Shown: positions 8,603-20,648 of the stretch, in pieces
How positions within the stretch are numbered: position 1 is the first letter of the stretch
Layout: every line of letters begins with the position of its first letter
NCBI RefSeq assembly: GCF_003286085.1
Contig: NW_020825333.1
Coordinates: 310,001 to 374,000 of the forward strand
Length of the DNA: 64,000 nucleotides
From: Drosophila persimilis
Lineage: Eukaryota; Arthropoda; Insecta; Diptera; Drosophilidae
Direction: 5' to 3'
Position numbers and translations under genes: made by a program
Notes under the pieces: generated by a model
Told to the model about the DNA's origin: nothing
What the model saw: the letters and a program-made list of their open reading frames with translations, nothing else
The model's database searches: none

Positions 8603-11600
8603 ATATCCACGGTTTGTCGTTCAGAACTTCCACTTCTCCATTTCCGTTCACCTGCTTTGCGACTCTGATACACGTTATTGCAAATTCATCAGCAAGCCAT
8701 GCCCAGTGGTGAGAAGAAATCTCGCAAGAAGTTTAAGCGGGTGAGTTCGCTGAGTTTGACCCATCCACCCAGCTCCAACGGCTCAATCACTACGCCCACA
8801 TCTTCCCGTCCGGCCCCAGCTGAGCGAGGTCCGACCACGTCCAGGGCTCACACACCACATGCTTTCGAGGCTTTGTTGCTCCCCTCGGTTGTCCCTCGCA
8901 CGGTTCCTAGCACTATGGCCCAATCGGCTGCCAGTTCCGCACGGTCTAAGTTTGCCTTAGCTGCAAGCAGACTGACACGCTTCGACCAGAAGCTCAGCGC
9001 TCCAGATGCAAGCACACCAACCCGCTCGCTCTCCCAAGTCCATCGATAACAACTCCGAAGCCTGTGGGCGAAGGTGGACGCGGAATTCAAGGCCTGTGTG
9101 TTTACTCACGAACGGGGGTTTCGCGTCCGCGCTAAAAGAGCTTCAGAGGGCCGTCCACAAGTGCCTTACGACACTCAACCACTCCGAGGTCTCCACAGAC
9201 AGCATTTTACGCTGACGGAGTGTTAGAGTACCTCATATCCAAGAAGTTGCCGAAAGCGGCCTTGGAGCTTTGGGAGCAATCCGTGACACACAAGTCCGAA
9301 ATTCCCACCTGGCACGCTATGGACAAGTTCCTGGCGGAGCGGTACCTGTCTCTCAAGGTGACCGAGGACTGCCATCCAGGCATGGAGACTCAGGCCCACT
9401 CCAGGGAGAGTCTACCCATGTCAGAGAGTTCAAAGGGCAATCCCAACCCATTCCGTTCCGAAGGGAGCCCTGTTGCAAGGCGGGTTCACTCGTTCGGAAC
9501 AACTGTGGATCCGAAGCGGAGAACGTGTGGTCTTTGCTTCAAAGAGAACCATCCGATCCGGGTATGCCCTCAATTCCTTCAGATGAGACCTGATGCTCGC
9601 TGCAGCTATATTAAGCAAAAAATACTTTGCTTAAACTTTTTCGCAAGAGGTCACCATATCCGTGAATGCCAAAGCGCCCACAACTGCAACACGTGTGGAG
9701 ACCGGCATCATACGCTGCTGCACCGTGGCACTCCAGTTTCCAGCCAATCCGTGTCCAATTCCGTACCACTTCCGACTCCCGCCGAAGCTCAGCATAGCGT
9801 TCAGAACTATTTCGCCTCCGGCAAGAGGGCGGTACTCCTAGGCACGGCTATTATTAATATTTGCCACTTGGGGGCAAACTTTCGCGCCCGCGCTCTAATC
9901 GCCCCGGGTTCCGAGGCGACGTTCATTACGTAACGTCTCTTCCAGATCATTAAGTTGCCATTCCGACTCACCCAGGCACAGGGGTCGGGCCTCAATCAGA
10001 CGATATCCGCTCAGTCCAAGAAGCTCTGCCATTTCTCCATCCGCTCCCCGACTAAGCCGGGCTTACACTTGGACGCCACAGCTTATGTCCTGCCCGAACT
10101 ATCAGGCAGCCTTCCCTCCCATCCGATTCCGGAACAATCGTTGCGAGACTTGCCGAACCTGCCATGGGCAAATCCAACATTTTACGAAAGCTCACAAATA
10201 GATGTCCTGATTGGTGCCGACATCCTTCCATCCATCCTCTTGAGCGGCTCACAGACGAACATCTGTGGATCTCTCCTCGGACAGGAAACCATTTTCGGCT
10301 GGGTTCTTACAGGCCCACTGCTAAACACGATACAAGGCAGGGTCGCATCCTTCTCCACGCAAGTTTCCACCGAGCTAGAGACTCCGTTAGACCAACTCCT
10401 CACAAAGTTTTGGGAAGTGGAGGACATTCCTACTAAAATAGTAAGCGAGTCAGATTCGTTCTGCGAAAGAAATTTCCTCCGGACTACGTCGAGAACGACA
10501 AGCGGGAAATACGTCGTCACGTTACCGTTTCGCGACCCAGATCATCTCGGATCAGATCTGGGGTATTCAAGGGCAATCGCGATGGCCCAGTTCCTAAGAA
10601 ACGAAAATCGCTTGAAAAGAAACAGTTCCCTACAAGAGCAGTACGACACCGTGACCCAATAATATCTAGACTCACATGACAGACACATGATCACACCTCC
10701 GACTCATGGGTCCTCAACCTACTACCTTCCGCACCACGCTGTCTTCAAGCCTGAGAGCACTACCACGAAGGTCCGCGTGGTATTTAACGCATCCAGCCCG
10801 TCGACCAACGGTGTGAGTTTGAACTATCTTCTGCACGTCGGCCCGGTCCTCCAATCTGACTTGATCCTACAGATTCCGGTACGTTTTCAACGCGGACATC
10901 ACCAAAATGTATCGCCAAATTTGGGTTGACCCGAAACACACCCCTTTCCAGCGAATATTATTTCGAAACAAGGAGGGACACATCCGTGACTATGAACTGA
11001 AGACAGTAACCTTCGGAGTCAATTGTCCTCCTTTTCTTGCCATCCGAGTGTTGCAACAGCTAGCAAGCGACGTCCAGTCCAGATTTCCGAAAGCAAGTCG
11101 AATTATCCGGTCATTCAAGTATGTCGACGATGTCCTTGCCGGAGCGTTTTCTACCGATGAGGCTCGACTAACGATCCGCGAATTACAGGCCGCACTAAGC
11201 TCTGCAGGTTTTCCGCTGAGGAAGTGGACTTCAAACCACAAAGCCATTCTGGCAGGAATTCCGAGTGCTCATCTTCTCCACACCGATTTTCTGGAGATGG
11301 ATGAAGAGAGCAAGGCTAAGACTCTCGGGATCCGCTGGAAAGCGACTTCAGACGAGTTTTTTTTTGTTCCTCCCGAGTTAGCGCCTGAGTCATACACCAA
11401 GCAAGCAGTTCTGTCCCAGATCGCCAGGCTGTTCGACCCCGCGGGGTAGTTGGCCCCATTTATTGTCCGGTCCAAGATCTTCATGCAAGAAATCTGGTTG
11501 CAGGACCTTGGATGGGACGATGAGCTTCCAAGCGCGATGTGCCAGCGCTGGCAAAGTTTCCTGCGGAGCTACTCCGCTCTCGACCAAATCCATATTCCAA

Positions 11601-12391
11601 GATGGGTCGGCTCCCGGCCAGCGGTAAAAGTCGAACATCATGGGTTCTGCGATGCATCCGAGAAGGCTTACGGTGCCGCCATCTACGTGCGCATTGAGGT
11701 TGACCGTTTGGTCAAGGTGCAGCTTCTCACGGCGAAAACGCGAGTCGCACCCGTGAAAACCATGTCGCTCTCCCGGTTAGAGCTTTGCGGGGCAGTGCTT
11801 TTGTCCGAAATGGCGGCGGCTATCCTGCTGAATATGCCAACAGAAAGTACGAGCTGTTATTGCTAGACCGATTCTACCATAGTCCTCGCCTGGATGGCAA
11901 AGCCCGCGTGTCACTGGACCACGTTCGTGGCCAACCGAGTGACTAGGATATCTCAAGCAACCGATCTTGAAAAGTGGTGTCACGTTCCATCCGAACAGAA
12001 CCCCGCGGACCTAGCCAGCAGAGGTGTGCCGTTACAGGAGTTCGTTGAGAACCAACTCTGGTGGCACGGACCAACTTGGCTGCAGAGGGGCCGATATCAA
12101 TGGCCAGCACCCGTTAGCAGCTCTCCCGTTATGACCTTAGAGCAGCGTGCTGTAAAGGTCCATTTCGCACTCAACCCAGCCGAAGACTTTTTCGAACGAT
12201 TCTTCAGTCTGGAGAGAGCTCTACGAGTCCGTGCATATATCCTGCGCTTCACGAAGCGCTGCCGGAAATTATCCACAGCGCAAGAGCGGTGCCGAGCAGC
12301 GAACTTACTGAAGCTGAACAAACTCTTATCCTAGAGACGCAGCGTAGAGAATACCCCAAGGAGTATCGCTGCCTTAGTGTTAAGCGTCCAT
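8603..12391 (+). mobile_element. BEL/Pao element 'BEL-A', copy 1 (fossil, lacks integrase)
   Basis: Parts in order: 5' leader (8603-8680); gag (about 8680-9780) with the BEL/Pao knuckles CGLCFKENHPIRVC and CNTCGDRHHTLLH; protease and linker (about 9790-10400) with LIGADILPSIL and GQETIFGWVLTGPL; RT (about 10690-11450) with YVDD; RNase H (about 11590-11870) with FCDASEKAYGAAIYV. The copy ends by fusion to an R1/LOA LINE tail at 12392. It is broken, with roughly five or more breaks. It is very similar to copy 2 (15688-19907), and both share the same fusion point, so they descend from one composite unit. Confidence 0.85.
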
Positions 12392-12698
12392 CAGCTTCTG
12401 AGCGGACACGGCTGCTTCAGCCATTACCTTTGGCGGTTCGGACACGAGGACTCGCCGAACTGCTCGTGGTGTGGCGAGGCCACTGAAGACGCTGAGCACA
12501 TAATTTTTTAATGTGGGCGCTTCGCACTTATCAGGGAGGAGTTGTGGCGAGCCGCCGGCGGGCAGCTCATGCCGAACAACTTGAACGAGGCGATTGTGGA
12601 AGACCACACGGTATGGTCGTCCTGGAGCAAATTTGCAGCCTACGCCATGAAGGAATTGCGTAGGTGCGAGCGCCGTAGGAACGAGAGTGGCTAGGAGG
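12392..12698 (+). mobile_element. 5'-truncated R1/LOA LINE tail, copy 1 (ORF2 C-terminus)
   Basis: This resumes the LINE family of 4.8-8.6 kb at CAGCTTCTGAGCGG. The first 84 bases repeat 8519-8602. It encodes the ORF2 C-terminus: HGCFSHYLWRFGHEDSPNC-type zinc motif, CGRFALIREELWRAAGG, and the end KELRRCERRRNESG with TAG at 12692-12694. One in-frame stop is visible inside the zinc motif region. The 3' UTR is interrupted after GAGG (12695-12698) by a CR1-type LINE and continues at 15215. An uninterrupted paralogue lies at 19908-20633. Confidence 0.75.
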
Positions 12699-14916
12699 TC
12701 CTTTTAGAAAGGACCGTTCGTCTCGACGTGCAGGAGGGGTTCTAATTGCAGTGGAGTCTAACTTCACGTCAGAACACTTCACAGTCCAAGTTCAACAGGA
12801 ACTGGAATTCCTGTGTGTAAAACTGATTCTTCCCGCTTTCGCTATATTCATTACTTGCTCGTATATCCCATCTTCTTCGGATATTCCAATTTATGAGCAG
12901 CACTTGTCCGCTTTAACCGCTGTTTCTTCCTCGCTATCTGATAAAGATCGTATGATAGTTTTTGGTGACTTCAACTTGCCAGGAACTGTTTGGTCTTCGG
13001 TAAACGAGTCTATTATCCTAGTGCCCATGTCACGACATGACTTTGTTGACGGCTTGCTTGACCTGTCCCTGTCTCAAGTCAATCATGTGAAAAATTCCTC
13101 GGGTCGATTGCTTGATCTATGCTTTGTATCGGATCCGACCATAGTGTTGTTAGACCGAGCCCTTCCGCTCACTATACCTGAAGACGCCTACCACCCTACC
13201 TTCGAGTTGTCGCTAGATATAGGACCAACTGTATTGGATCGGTCGAGTAGACTCCCTGAACGTGTCCGCTGCTTTCGTAAAGCCGAGTTTGCGAAGCTTA
13301 ATAACCTAATTAGGGATTTTGATTGGTCCGCTTTGTACTTGTGCACTGATGTCACAAAAGGCACAAACATTTTTTAAAATGATCTTGGCACATTTTTTGA
13401 TTCTTGTGTCCCGCTTTCTTGTCCGATTAGATCTGGAAAACCCCCTTGGTTTACCAAAGAGTTATCCAGTCTAAAAAACTTAAAATCAAGACTTTATAAA
13501 AAATTTCAAGAAGTGGGCTCTCCTACTTCTCACTCTCGTTATGTAATAGCTCGGTCAAACTTTTCAGTTCTTAATGCTCAATGCTATAAGAACTACCTAT
13601 CTCGTTGCACGATACGTTTTTCTCAGGACCCTAAACAGTTTTACTGCTTCGTAAACAGTAAGCGTAGAACGTCCGCACACCCATCCTCGCTATCATTTTG
13701 TAATACGTCGGCAAATAATGATCAGGCAATTGCCGATCTTTTTGCCCAGTTTTTCCAAACCACCTATTCTGAGGAAAGCTACTCTGGTCAACCGTACCCA
13801 TACGGCTTACTGAGGTCGAACGGCATTTTCAGTCCCTTGTGAAATGAATTTTCTCTACTTCATGACGGGGTTCTTGCTTCCTCCCGATCTGAAAGGAAAG
13901 GTTTATAATTCCTCTCCATAAAAAGGTAGCAAGTCTGAGGCAAACAAATAATACAGGTATATCGAAGTCATCCGCTTTTCCTAAAATGTTTGAGAACGTT
14001 TTACCTCCGCACTTGCAACATCTCTGCAAGTCACTTATATCTCCAACTCAGCATGGATCAAGGCGGCGATCAGCCACCACGAATTAGAGTTAGAGTTTAC
14101 CTCTTTCATTATTAAAGGCTTTCAAGGTAACTTACAGACGGATGTTATTTACACCGACTTTAGTAAAGCATTCGACTCTGTAAACCATTCCCTTTTAGCA
14201 CATAAACTTGACCTTTTAGGGTTTCCGCCCAACCTCCTGAGATGGATTTCTAGCTATCTTTGTTCTAGGTCTCAAAGAGTCCTCTTCAAAAACTCCCTCT
14301 CTTTACCAGTAAAGGTTTCTTCGGGAGTACCACATATAACAAAGACTCTCCATACCTCGCTTGTTCGTCCGATCTTAGAATACCGGTCCTGTGTATGGTG
14401 CCCTCAGTACAAAGTACACCAGGTATACGGTCCTGAATTTGACGACCCCTATATAACAAAGACTCTCTATACCTCGCTTGTTCGTCCGATCTGAGAATAC
14501 GGCTCCTGTCTATGGTGCCCTCAGTACAAAGTACACCAGGACCGTATAGAATCAGTACAGAAACACTTTTTACTCTTTGCTCTGCGGGGCCTTAACTAGG
14601 ACTAGTAGACTACTATTAGTTAACCTCCCATCCTTAGTTAACCGTAGAAAAATGCTTGGTGTGATATTTATGCACAACTTCATCAGGGGTGACATAGACA
14701 ACCCTGATCTGTTGAGCATAAACTTCACGATTCCTATTAGACTGACTAGAAGTTTTATACCGTTGTTCCTTCCACTTTTTAGATCGAATTATTACTTGCA
14801 TGAACCGTTTAGGGTCTTATGCACGGATTATAATTCCCTCTACCATATTATATCCAACACTAATTCTCTTCCTCTTATTAAATTATTAATCCTTACACAC
14901 CTTTCTATTAATTAGT
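12699..14916 (+). pseudogene. CR1-type LINE ORF2 remnant
   Basis: The endonuclease part (12751-13377) includes FVTCSYIPSSSD-like sequence, MIVFGDFNLPGTVW and RLLDLCFVSD. A linker follows to about 13840. RT N-terminal motifs appear in shifted frames at 13850-14100 (PLHKKGSKSEANN, KMFENVL), and palm motif A, VIYTDFSKAFDSVNH, lies at 14143-14187. The segment that should carry the YADD box is missing: the text passes from VSSGVPH straight to the C-terminal TLHTSLVRPILEY. The C-terminal region ends near 14916 with NSLYHIISNTNSL. Several stops and frameshifts plus the lost catalytic box make it inactive. Confidence 0.7.
14335..14540 (+). repeat. 89-bp direct duplication inside the CR1-type LINE
   Basis: Bases 14335-14423 and 14452-14540 are near-identical (TATAACAAAGACTCTC to AAAGTACACCAGG). 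They encode the same TSLVRPILEY block twice. The 28-bp spacer starts TATACGGTCCT, the reverse complement of AGGACCGTATA, which ends and follows the second copy. That suggests a local foldback or template-switch event. Confidence 0.8.
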
Positions 14917-15210
14917 AACTGTAGTGGTATTTGTATTTTGATTGCATGCTTAGTTTCTTAGTGAGTTTAGTGCTAATTTTCCTCGAATGTTAGTCTAATA
15001 TCTATCTTTCTTGCATGTTCGCGTTTGGTTCGGCTACGCACCGCGCGTCATGCGGCAGCGCCCCTCGGTCGGTTGGGCGGGAGGAGGGCTGCGTTTTGCC
15101 TGGGATCCGCGCGTAACAGCCTTCTGCTGGTGTCACACGGGCCACTTGACGGTGCAGTAACTGCATCGCCTCTTGAAAGATGCAGTCATTGCATGTCAAC
15201 GTCCAAGAAA

Positions 15211-15636
15211 GAGGAACCATGGTCCCTGCGAAGCATTGCCTTGCGGCCGTCCCGAAGAGACCCGGAACTTCCTTCCTTCTCCAACTCAACACAGCTCCCT
15301 GTCTAGCTATAGTTAAGTCCTAGGCTTATAAAATCTAATAAAATTAAGGAGTTAATACAGAATAAAAATGTACATATGTCTGTAACGAATATTCCTACTT
15401 CTACCAGCTGAGCTTTCATGCCTGACATATGCACATGCATACCAACGCACATACATATGTGTAAGCACATATTCTTGCAGCCACCTGGTTTATTCCGTGC
15501 ATGCCCAATGGTCGATCGTTTTTTTTTGTTTTTAAAAATACATACACATATAAAACAACACGGCCCATACGTACGGCCCATATTTACTTACATATATTTA
15601 CGCATTTTTTTTGAAAGTAGCATATTCTTGTATAGC

Positions 15637-15640
<4 letters not shown>
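15211..15640 (+). mobile_element. R1/LOA LINE tail copy 1, 3' UTR continuation
   Basis: After the CR1-type insert the sequence resumes at GAGGAACCATGG and matches 20211-20633 closely. No coding frame is convincing. It reads as LINE 3' UTR (AACTCAACACAGCTCCCTG, TTATAAAATCTAAT, AATACAGAATAAAAATG), followed by an AT-rich part with TACATATG motifs. How much of the right part belongs to the LINE rather than to BEL-A non-coding sequence is unclear. Confidence 0.55.

Positions 15641-15687
<47 letters not shown>
15641..15687. repeat. (TA)n microsatellite
   Basis: About 23 uninterrupted TA dinucleotides. The equivalent tract in the next unit is split into 20634-20648, 27198-27204 and 36786-36800 by LTR-element insertions. 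Confidence 0.95.
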
Positions 15688-15690
<3 letters not shown>

Positions 15691-18600
15691 ATATAAAACG
15701 GTTACTCCGTTTTTTTTTACCCGTTGTTTCAATCTCGTCAAAAGGGGGGCTCGTTAATCCAAGCCACGATACCTTGCACTTACATCCATACACACAAACA
15801 CATACAAGCAACAGCAGCGGTGCATTCTTTTCGTCTTTCCTTTCGCTTTCGCTTTCGCTTCTCCGCCGTTTTTTGCTTGCGTTGTTGTTGGTGGGAGACT
15901 AGTTTTCGGTGCCGCGCTTGACCGTAATGGAACGCCAAGTGACGCGCTACCCTGCATTTCGAGAGTATATTGGTTTTAACATTCGTTTTGCAACCGACTC
16001 TATATAGGGGTACCTTGTGCCTCAATATTATTGCTCATCCTCATTAATAGCTCTTGGTTGAACATTTTTTATTTGATCGTAGTATTTTATATTTATATGT
16101 TCCGGCCACGATGCACGACTTATATTATATAAATACTCGCGATAAATTCCGCCAGGTCCACATATCAACGGTTCGGCGTTCAGAACTTCCACTTCTCCAT
16201 TTCCGTTCACCTGCTTTGCGACTCTGATACGCGTTATTGCAAATGCATCAGCAAACCATGCCCACTGGTGAGAAGAAATCTCGCAAGAAGTTTAAGCGGG
16301 TGAGTTCGCTGAGTTTGACCCATCCACCCAGCTCCAACGGCTCAATCACTACGCCCACATCTTCCCGTCCGGCCCCAGCTGAGCGAGGTCCGACCACGTC
16401 CAGGGCTCACACACCACATGCTTTCGAGGCTTTGTTGCTCCCCTCGGTTGTCCCTCGCACGGTTCCTAGCACTATGGCCCAATCGGCTGCCAGTTCCGAA
16501 CGGTCTAAGTTTGCCTTAGCTGCAAGCAGACTGACACGCTTCGACCAGAAGCTCAGCGCTCCAGATGTGCTAGCAAACCAACCCGCTCGCTCTCCCAGGT
16601 CCATCGATAACAACTCCGAAGCCTGTGGGCGAAGCTGGACGCGGAATTCGAGGCCTGTGTGTTTACTTACGAACGAGGGTTTCGCGTCCTCGCTAAAAGA
16701 GCTTCAGAGGGCCGTCCACAAGTGCCTTACGACACTCAACCACTCCGAGGTCTCCACAGACAGCATTTTACGCTGACGGAGTGTTAGAGTACCTCATATC
16801 CAAGAAGTTGCCGAAAGCGACCTTGGAGCTTTGGGAGCAATCCGTGACACACAAGTCCGAAATTCCCACCTGGCACGCTATGGACAAGTTCCTGGCGGAG
16901 CGGTACCTGTCTCTCAAGGTGACCGAGGACTGCCATCCAGGCATGGAGACTCAGGCCCACTCCAGGGAGAGTCTACCCATGTCAGAGAGTTCAAAGGGCA
17001 ATCCCAACCCATTCCGTTCCGAAGGGAGCCCTGTTGCAAGGCGGGTTCACTCGTTCGGAACAACTGTGGATCCGAAGCGGAGAACGTGTGGTCTTTGCTT
17101 CAAAGAGAACCATCCGATTCGGGTATGCACTCAATTCCTTCAGATGAGACCTGATGCTCGCTCCAGCTATATTAAGCAAAAAATGCTTTGCTTAAACTTT
17201 TTCGCAAGAGGTCACCAGATCCGTGAATGCCAAAGCGCCCACAACTGCAACACGTGTGGAGACCGTCATCATACGCTGCTGCACCGTGGCACTCCAGTTT
17301 CCAGCCAATCCGTGTCCAATTCCGTACCACTTCCGACTCCCGCCGAAGCTTAGCCTAGCGTTCAGAACTATTTCGCCTCCGGCAAGAGGGCGGTACTCCT
17401 AGGCACGGCTATTATTAATATTTGCCACTTGGGGGCAAACTTTCGCGCCCGCGCTCTAATCGCCCCGGGTTCCGAGGCGACGTTCATTACGTAACGTCTC
17501 TTCCAGATCATTAAGTTGCCATTCCGACTCACCCAGGCACAGGGGTCGGGCCTCAATCAGACGATATCCGCTCAGTCCAAGAAGCTCTGCCATTTCTCCA
17601 TCCGCTCCCCGACTAAGCCGGGCTTACACTTGGACGCCACAGCTTATGTCCTGCCCGAACTATCAGGCAGCCTTCCCTCCCATCCGATTCCGGAACAATC
17701 GTTGCGAGACTTGCCGAACCTGCCATGGGCAAATCCAACATTTTACGAAAGCTCACAAATAGATGTCCTGATTGGTGCCGACATCCTTCCATCCATCCTC
17801 TTGAGCGGCTCACAGACGAACATCTGTGGATCTCTCCTCGGACAGGAAACCATTTTCGGCTGGGTTCTTACAGGCCCACTGCTAAACACGATACAAGGCA
17901 GGGTCGCATCCTTCTCCACGCAAGTTTCCACCGAGCTAGAGACTCCGTTAGACCAACTCCTCACAAAGTTTTGGGAAGTGGAGGACATTCCTACTAAAAT
18001 AGTAAGCGAGTCAGATTCGTTCTGCGAAAGAAATTTCCTCCGGACTACGTCGAGAACGACAAGCGGGAAATACGTCGTCACGTTACCGTTTCGCGACCCA
18101 GATCATCTCGGATCAGATCTGGGGTATTCAAGGGCAATCGCGATGGCCCAGTTCCTAAGAAACGAAAATCGCTTGAAAAGAAACAGTTCCCTACAAGAGC
18201 AGTACGACACCGTGACCCAATAATACCTAGACTCACATGACAGACACATGATCACACCTCCGACTCATGGGTCCTCAACCTACTACCTTCCGCACCACGC
18301 TGTCTTCAAGCCTGAGAGCACTACCACGAAGGTCCGGGTGGTATTTAACGCATCCAGCCCGTCGACCAACGGTGTGAGTTTGAATTATCTTCTGCACGTC
18401 GGCCCGGTCCTCCAATCTGACTTGATCCTCCAGATTCCGGTACGTTTTCAACGCGGACATCACCAAAATGTATCGCCAAATTTGGGTTGACCCGAAACAC
18501 ACCCCTTTCCAGCGAATATTATTTCGAAACAAGGAGGGACACATCCGTGACTATGAACTGAAGACAGTAACCTTCGGAGTCAATTGTCCTCCTTTTCTTG

Positions 18601-19907
18601 CCATCCGAGTGTTGCAACAGCTAGCAAGCGACGTCCAGTCCAGATTTCCGAAAGCAAGTCGAATTATCCGGTCATTCAAGTATGTCGACGATGTCCTTGC
18701 CGGAGCGTTTTCTACCGATGAGGCTCGACTAACGATCCGCGAATTGCAGGCCGCACTTAGCTCTGCAGGTTTTCCGCTGAGGAAGTGGACTTCAAACCAC
18801 AAAGCCATTCTGGCAGGAATTCCGTGTGCTCATCTTCTCCACACCGATTTTCTGGAGATGGATGAAGAGAGCACGGCTAAGACTCTCGGGTTCCGCTGGA
18901 AAGCGACTTCAGACGAGTTTTTTTGTCCCTCCCAAGCAAGCAGTTCTGTCTCAGATCGCCAGGCTGTTCGACCCCGCGGGGTGGTTGGCCCCATTTATTG
19001 TCCGGTCCAAGATCTTCATGAAAGAAATCTGGTTGCAGGACCTGGGATGGGACGATGAGCTTCCAAGCGCGATGTGCCAGCGCTGGCAAAGTTTCCTGCG
19101 GAGCTACTCCGCTCTCGACCAAATCCATATTCCAAGATGGGTCGGCTCCCGGCCAGCGGTAAAAGTCGAACATCATGGGTTCTGCGATGCATCCGAAAAG
19201 GCTTACGGTGCCGCCATCTACGTGCGCATTGAGGTTGACCGTTTGGTCAAGGTGCAGCTTCTCACGGCGAAAATGCGAGTCGCACCCGTGAAAACCATGT
19301 CGCTCTCCCGGTTAGAGCTTTGCGGGGCAGTGCTTTTGTCCGAAATGGCGGCGGCTATCCTGCCGAATATGCCAACAGAAAGTACGAGCTGTTATTGCTA
19401 GACCGATTCTACCATAGTCCTCGCCTGGATGGCAAAGCCCGCGTGTCACTGGACCACGTTCGTGGCCAACCGAGTGACTAGGATATCTCAAGCAACCGAT
19501 CTTGAAAAGTGGTGTCACGTTCCATCCGAACCGAACCCCGCGGACCTAGCCAGCAGAGGTGTGCCGTTACAGGAGTTCGTTGAGAACCAACTCTGGTGGC
19601 ACGGACCAACTTGGCAGCAGAGGGGCCGAGATCAATGGCCAGCACCCGTTAGCAGCTCTCCCGTTATGACCTTAGAGCAGCGTGCTGTAAAGGTCCATTT
19701 CGCACTCAACCCAGCCGAAGACTTTCTCGAACGATTCTTCAGTCTGGTGCATATATCCTGCGCTTCACGAAGCGCTGCCGGAAATTATCCACCGCGCAAG
19801 AGCGGTGCCGAGCAGCGAACTTACTGAAGCTGAACAAACTCTTATCCTAGAGATGCAGCGTAGGGAATACCCCAAGGAGTATCGCTGCCTTAGTTTTAAG
19901 CGTCCAT
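15688..19907 (+). mobile_element. BEL-A, copy 2 (fossil, lacks integrase)
   Basis: A 5' non-coding region (15688-16236), possibly LTR plus leader, is shared with copy 3. It has a small palindrome AAAACGG-TTACT-CCGTTTT near 15696 and a C/T-rich TTTCGCTTTCGC stretch. Then gag (about 16250-17340) with the BEL/Pao knuckles, protease and linker (about 17360-17960), RT with YVDD (about 18250-18960) and RNase H (about 19150-19400). It ends by fusion to the LINE tail at 19908, the same junction as copy 1. Broken, with about five or more breaks. No definite LTR ends were resolved. Confidence 0.85.
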
Positions 19908-20633
19908 CAGCTTCTGAGCGGACACGGCTGCTTCAGCCATTAACTTTGGCGGTTCGGACACGAGGACTCGCCGAACTGTTCGTGGTGTGGCGAGGCCACT
20001 GAAGACGCTGAGCACATAATTTTTTAATGTGGGCGCTTCGCACTTATCAGGGAGGAGTTGTGGCGAGCCGCCGGCGGGCAGCTCACGCCGAACAACTTGA
20101 TCGGGGCGATTGTGGAAGACCCCACGGTATGGTCGGCCTGGATCAACTTTGCAGCCGACGCCATGAAGGAATTGCGTAGGTGCGAGCGCCGTAGGAACGA
20201 GAGTGGCTAGGAGGAACCATGGTCCCTGCGAAGCATTGCTTTGCGGCCGTCCCGAATAGACCCGGAACTTCCTTCCTTCTCCAACTCAACACAGCTCCCT
20301 GTCTAGCTATAGTTAAGTCCTAGGCTTATAAAATCTAATGAAATTAAGGAGTTAATACAGAATAAAAATGTACATATGTCTGTAACGAATATTCCTACTT
20401 CTACCAGCTGAGCTTTCATGCCTGACATATGCACATGCATACCAACGCACATACATATGTGTAAGCACAAATTCTTGCAGCCACCTGGTTTATTCCGTGC
20501 ATGCCCAATGGTCCATCGTTTTTTTTTTGTTTTTAAAAATACATAAACATATAAAACAACACGGCCCATACGTACGGCCCATATTACATATACTTACGCA
20601 TTTTTTTGAAAGTAGCATATTCTTGTATAGCTA
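19908..20633 (+). mobile_element. 5'-truncated R1/LOA LINE tail, copy 2 (uninterrupted)
   Basis: Same content as 12392-12698 joined directly to 15215-15640: ORF2 C-terminus ending at TAG 20208-20210, then GAGGAACCATGG and the 3' UTR. It serves as the empty-site paralogue for the CR1-type insertion in copy 1. It runs into a (TA)n tract at 20634 that carries the 17.6-like insertion. Confidence 0.75.
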
Positions 20634-20648
20634 AATATATATATATAT

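Larger units (their letters stand above)
12699..15210 (+). mobile_element. CR1-type LINE, 5'-truncated insertion
   Basis: Inserted into the R1/LOA LINE tail. The 4-bp GAGG at 12695-12698 recurs at 15211-15214, and the paralogous tail at 20211-20214 has a single GAGG with no insert, which fixes both ends. The insert begins inside the endonuclease domain (SFRKDRSSRRAGG-like, with one extra T), as expected of a LINE truncated during target-primed reverse transcription. The protein style (VIYTDFSKAFDSVNH, YTSLVRPILEYGSCLWCP) fits the CR1 clade, possibly the Drosophila CR1A family. After about 15002 the inserted DNA is GC-rich and unrecognised, and it ends GTCCAAGAAA. Confidence 0.75.

Noticed and set aside
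15574-15640. Promoter-like TACATATG/TATA motifs before the (TA)n tract
   Set aside because: Such motifs are expected by chance in AT-rich repeat DNA and no transcript start or gene follows.
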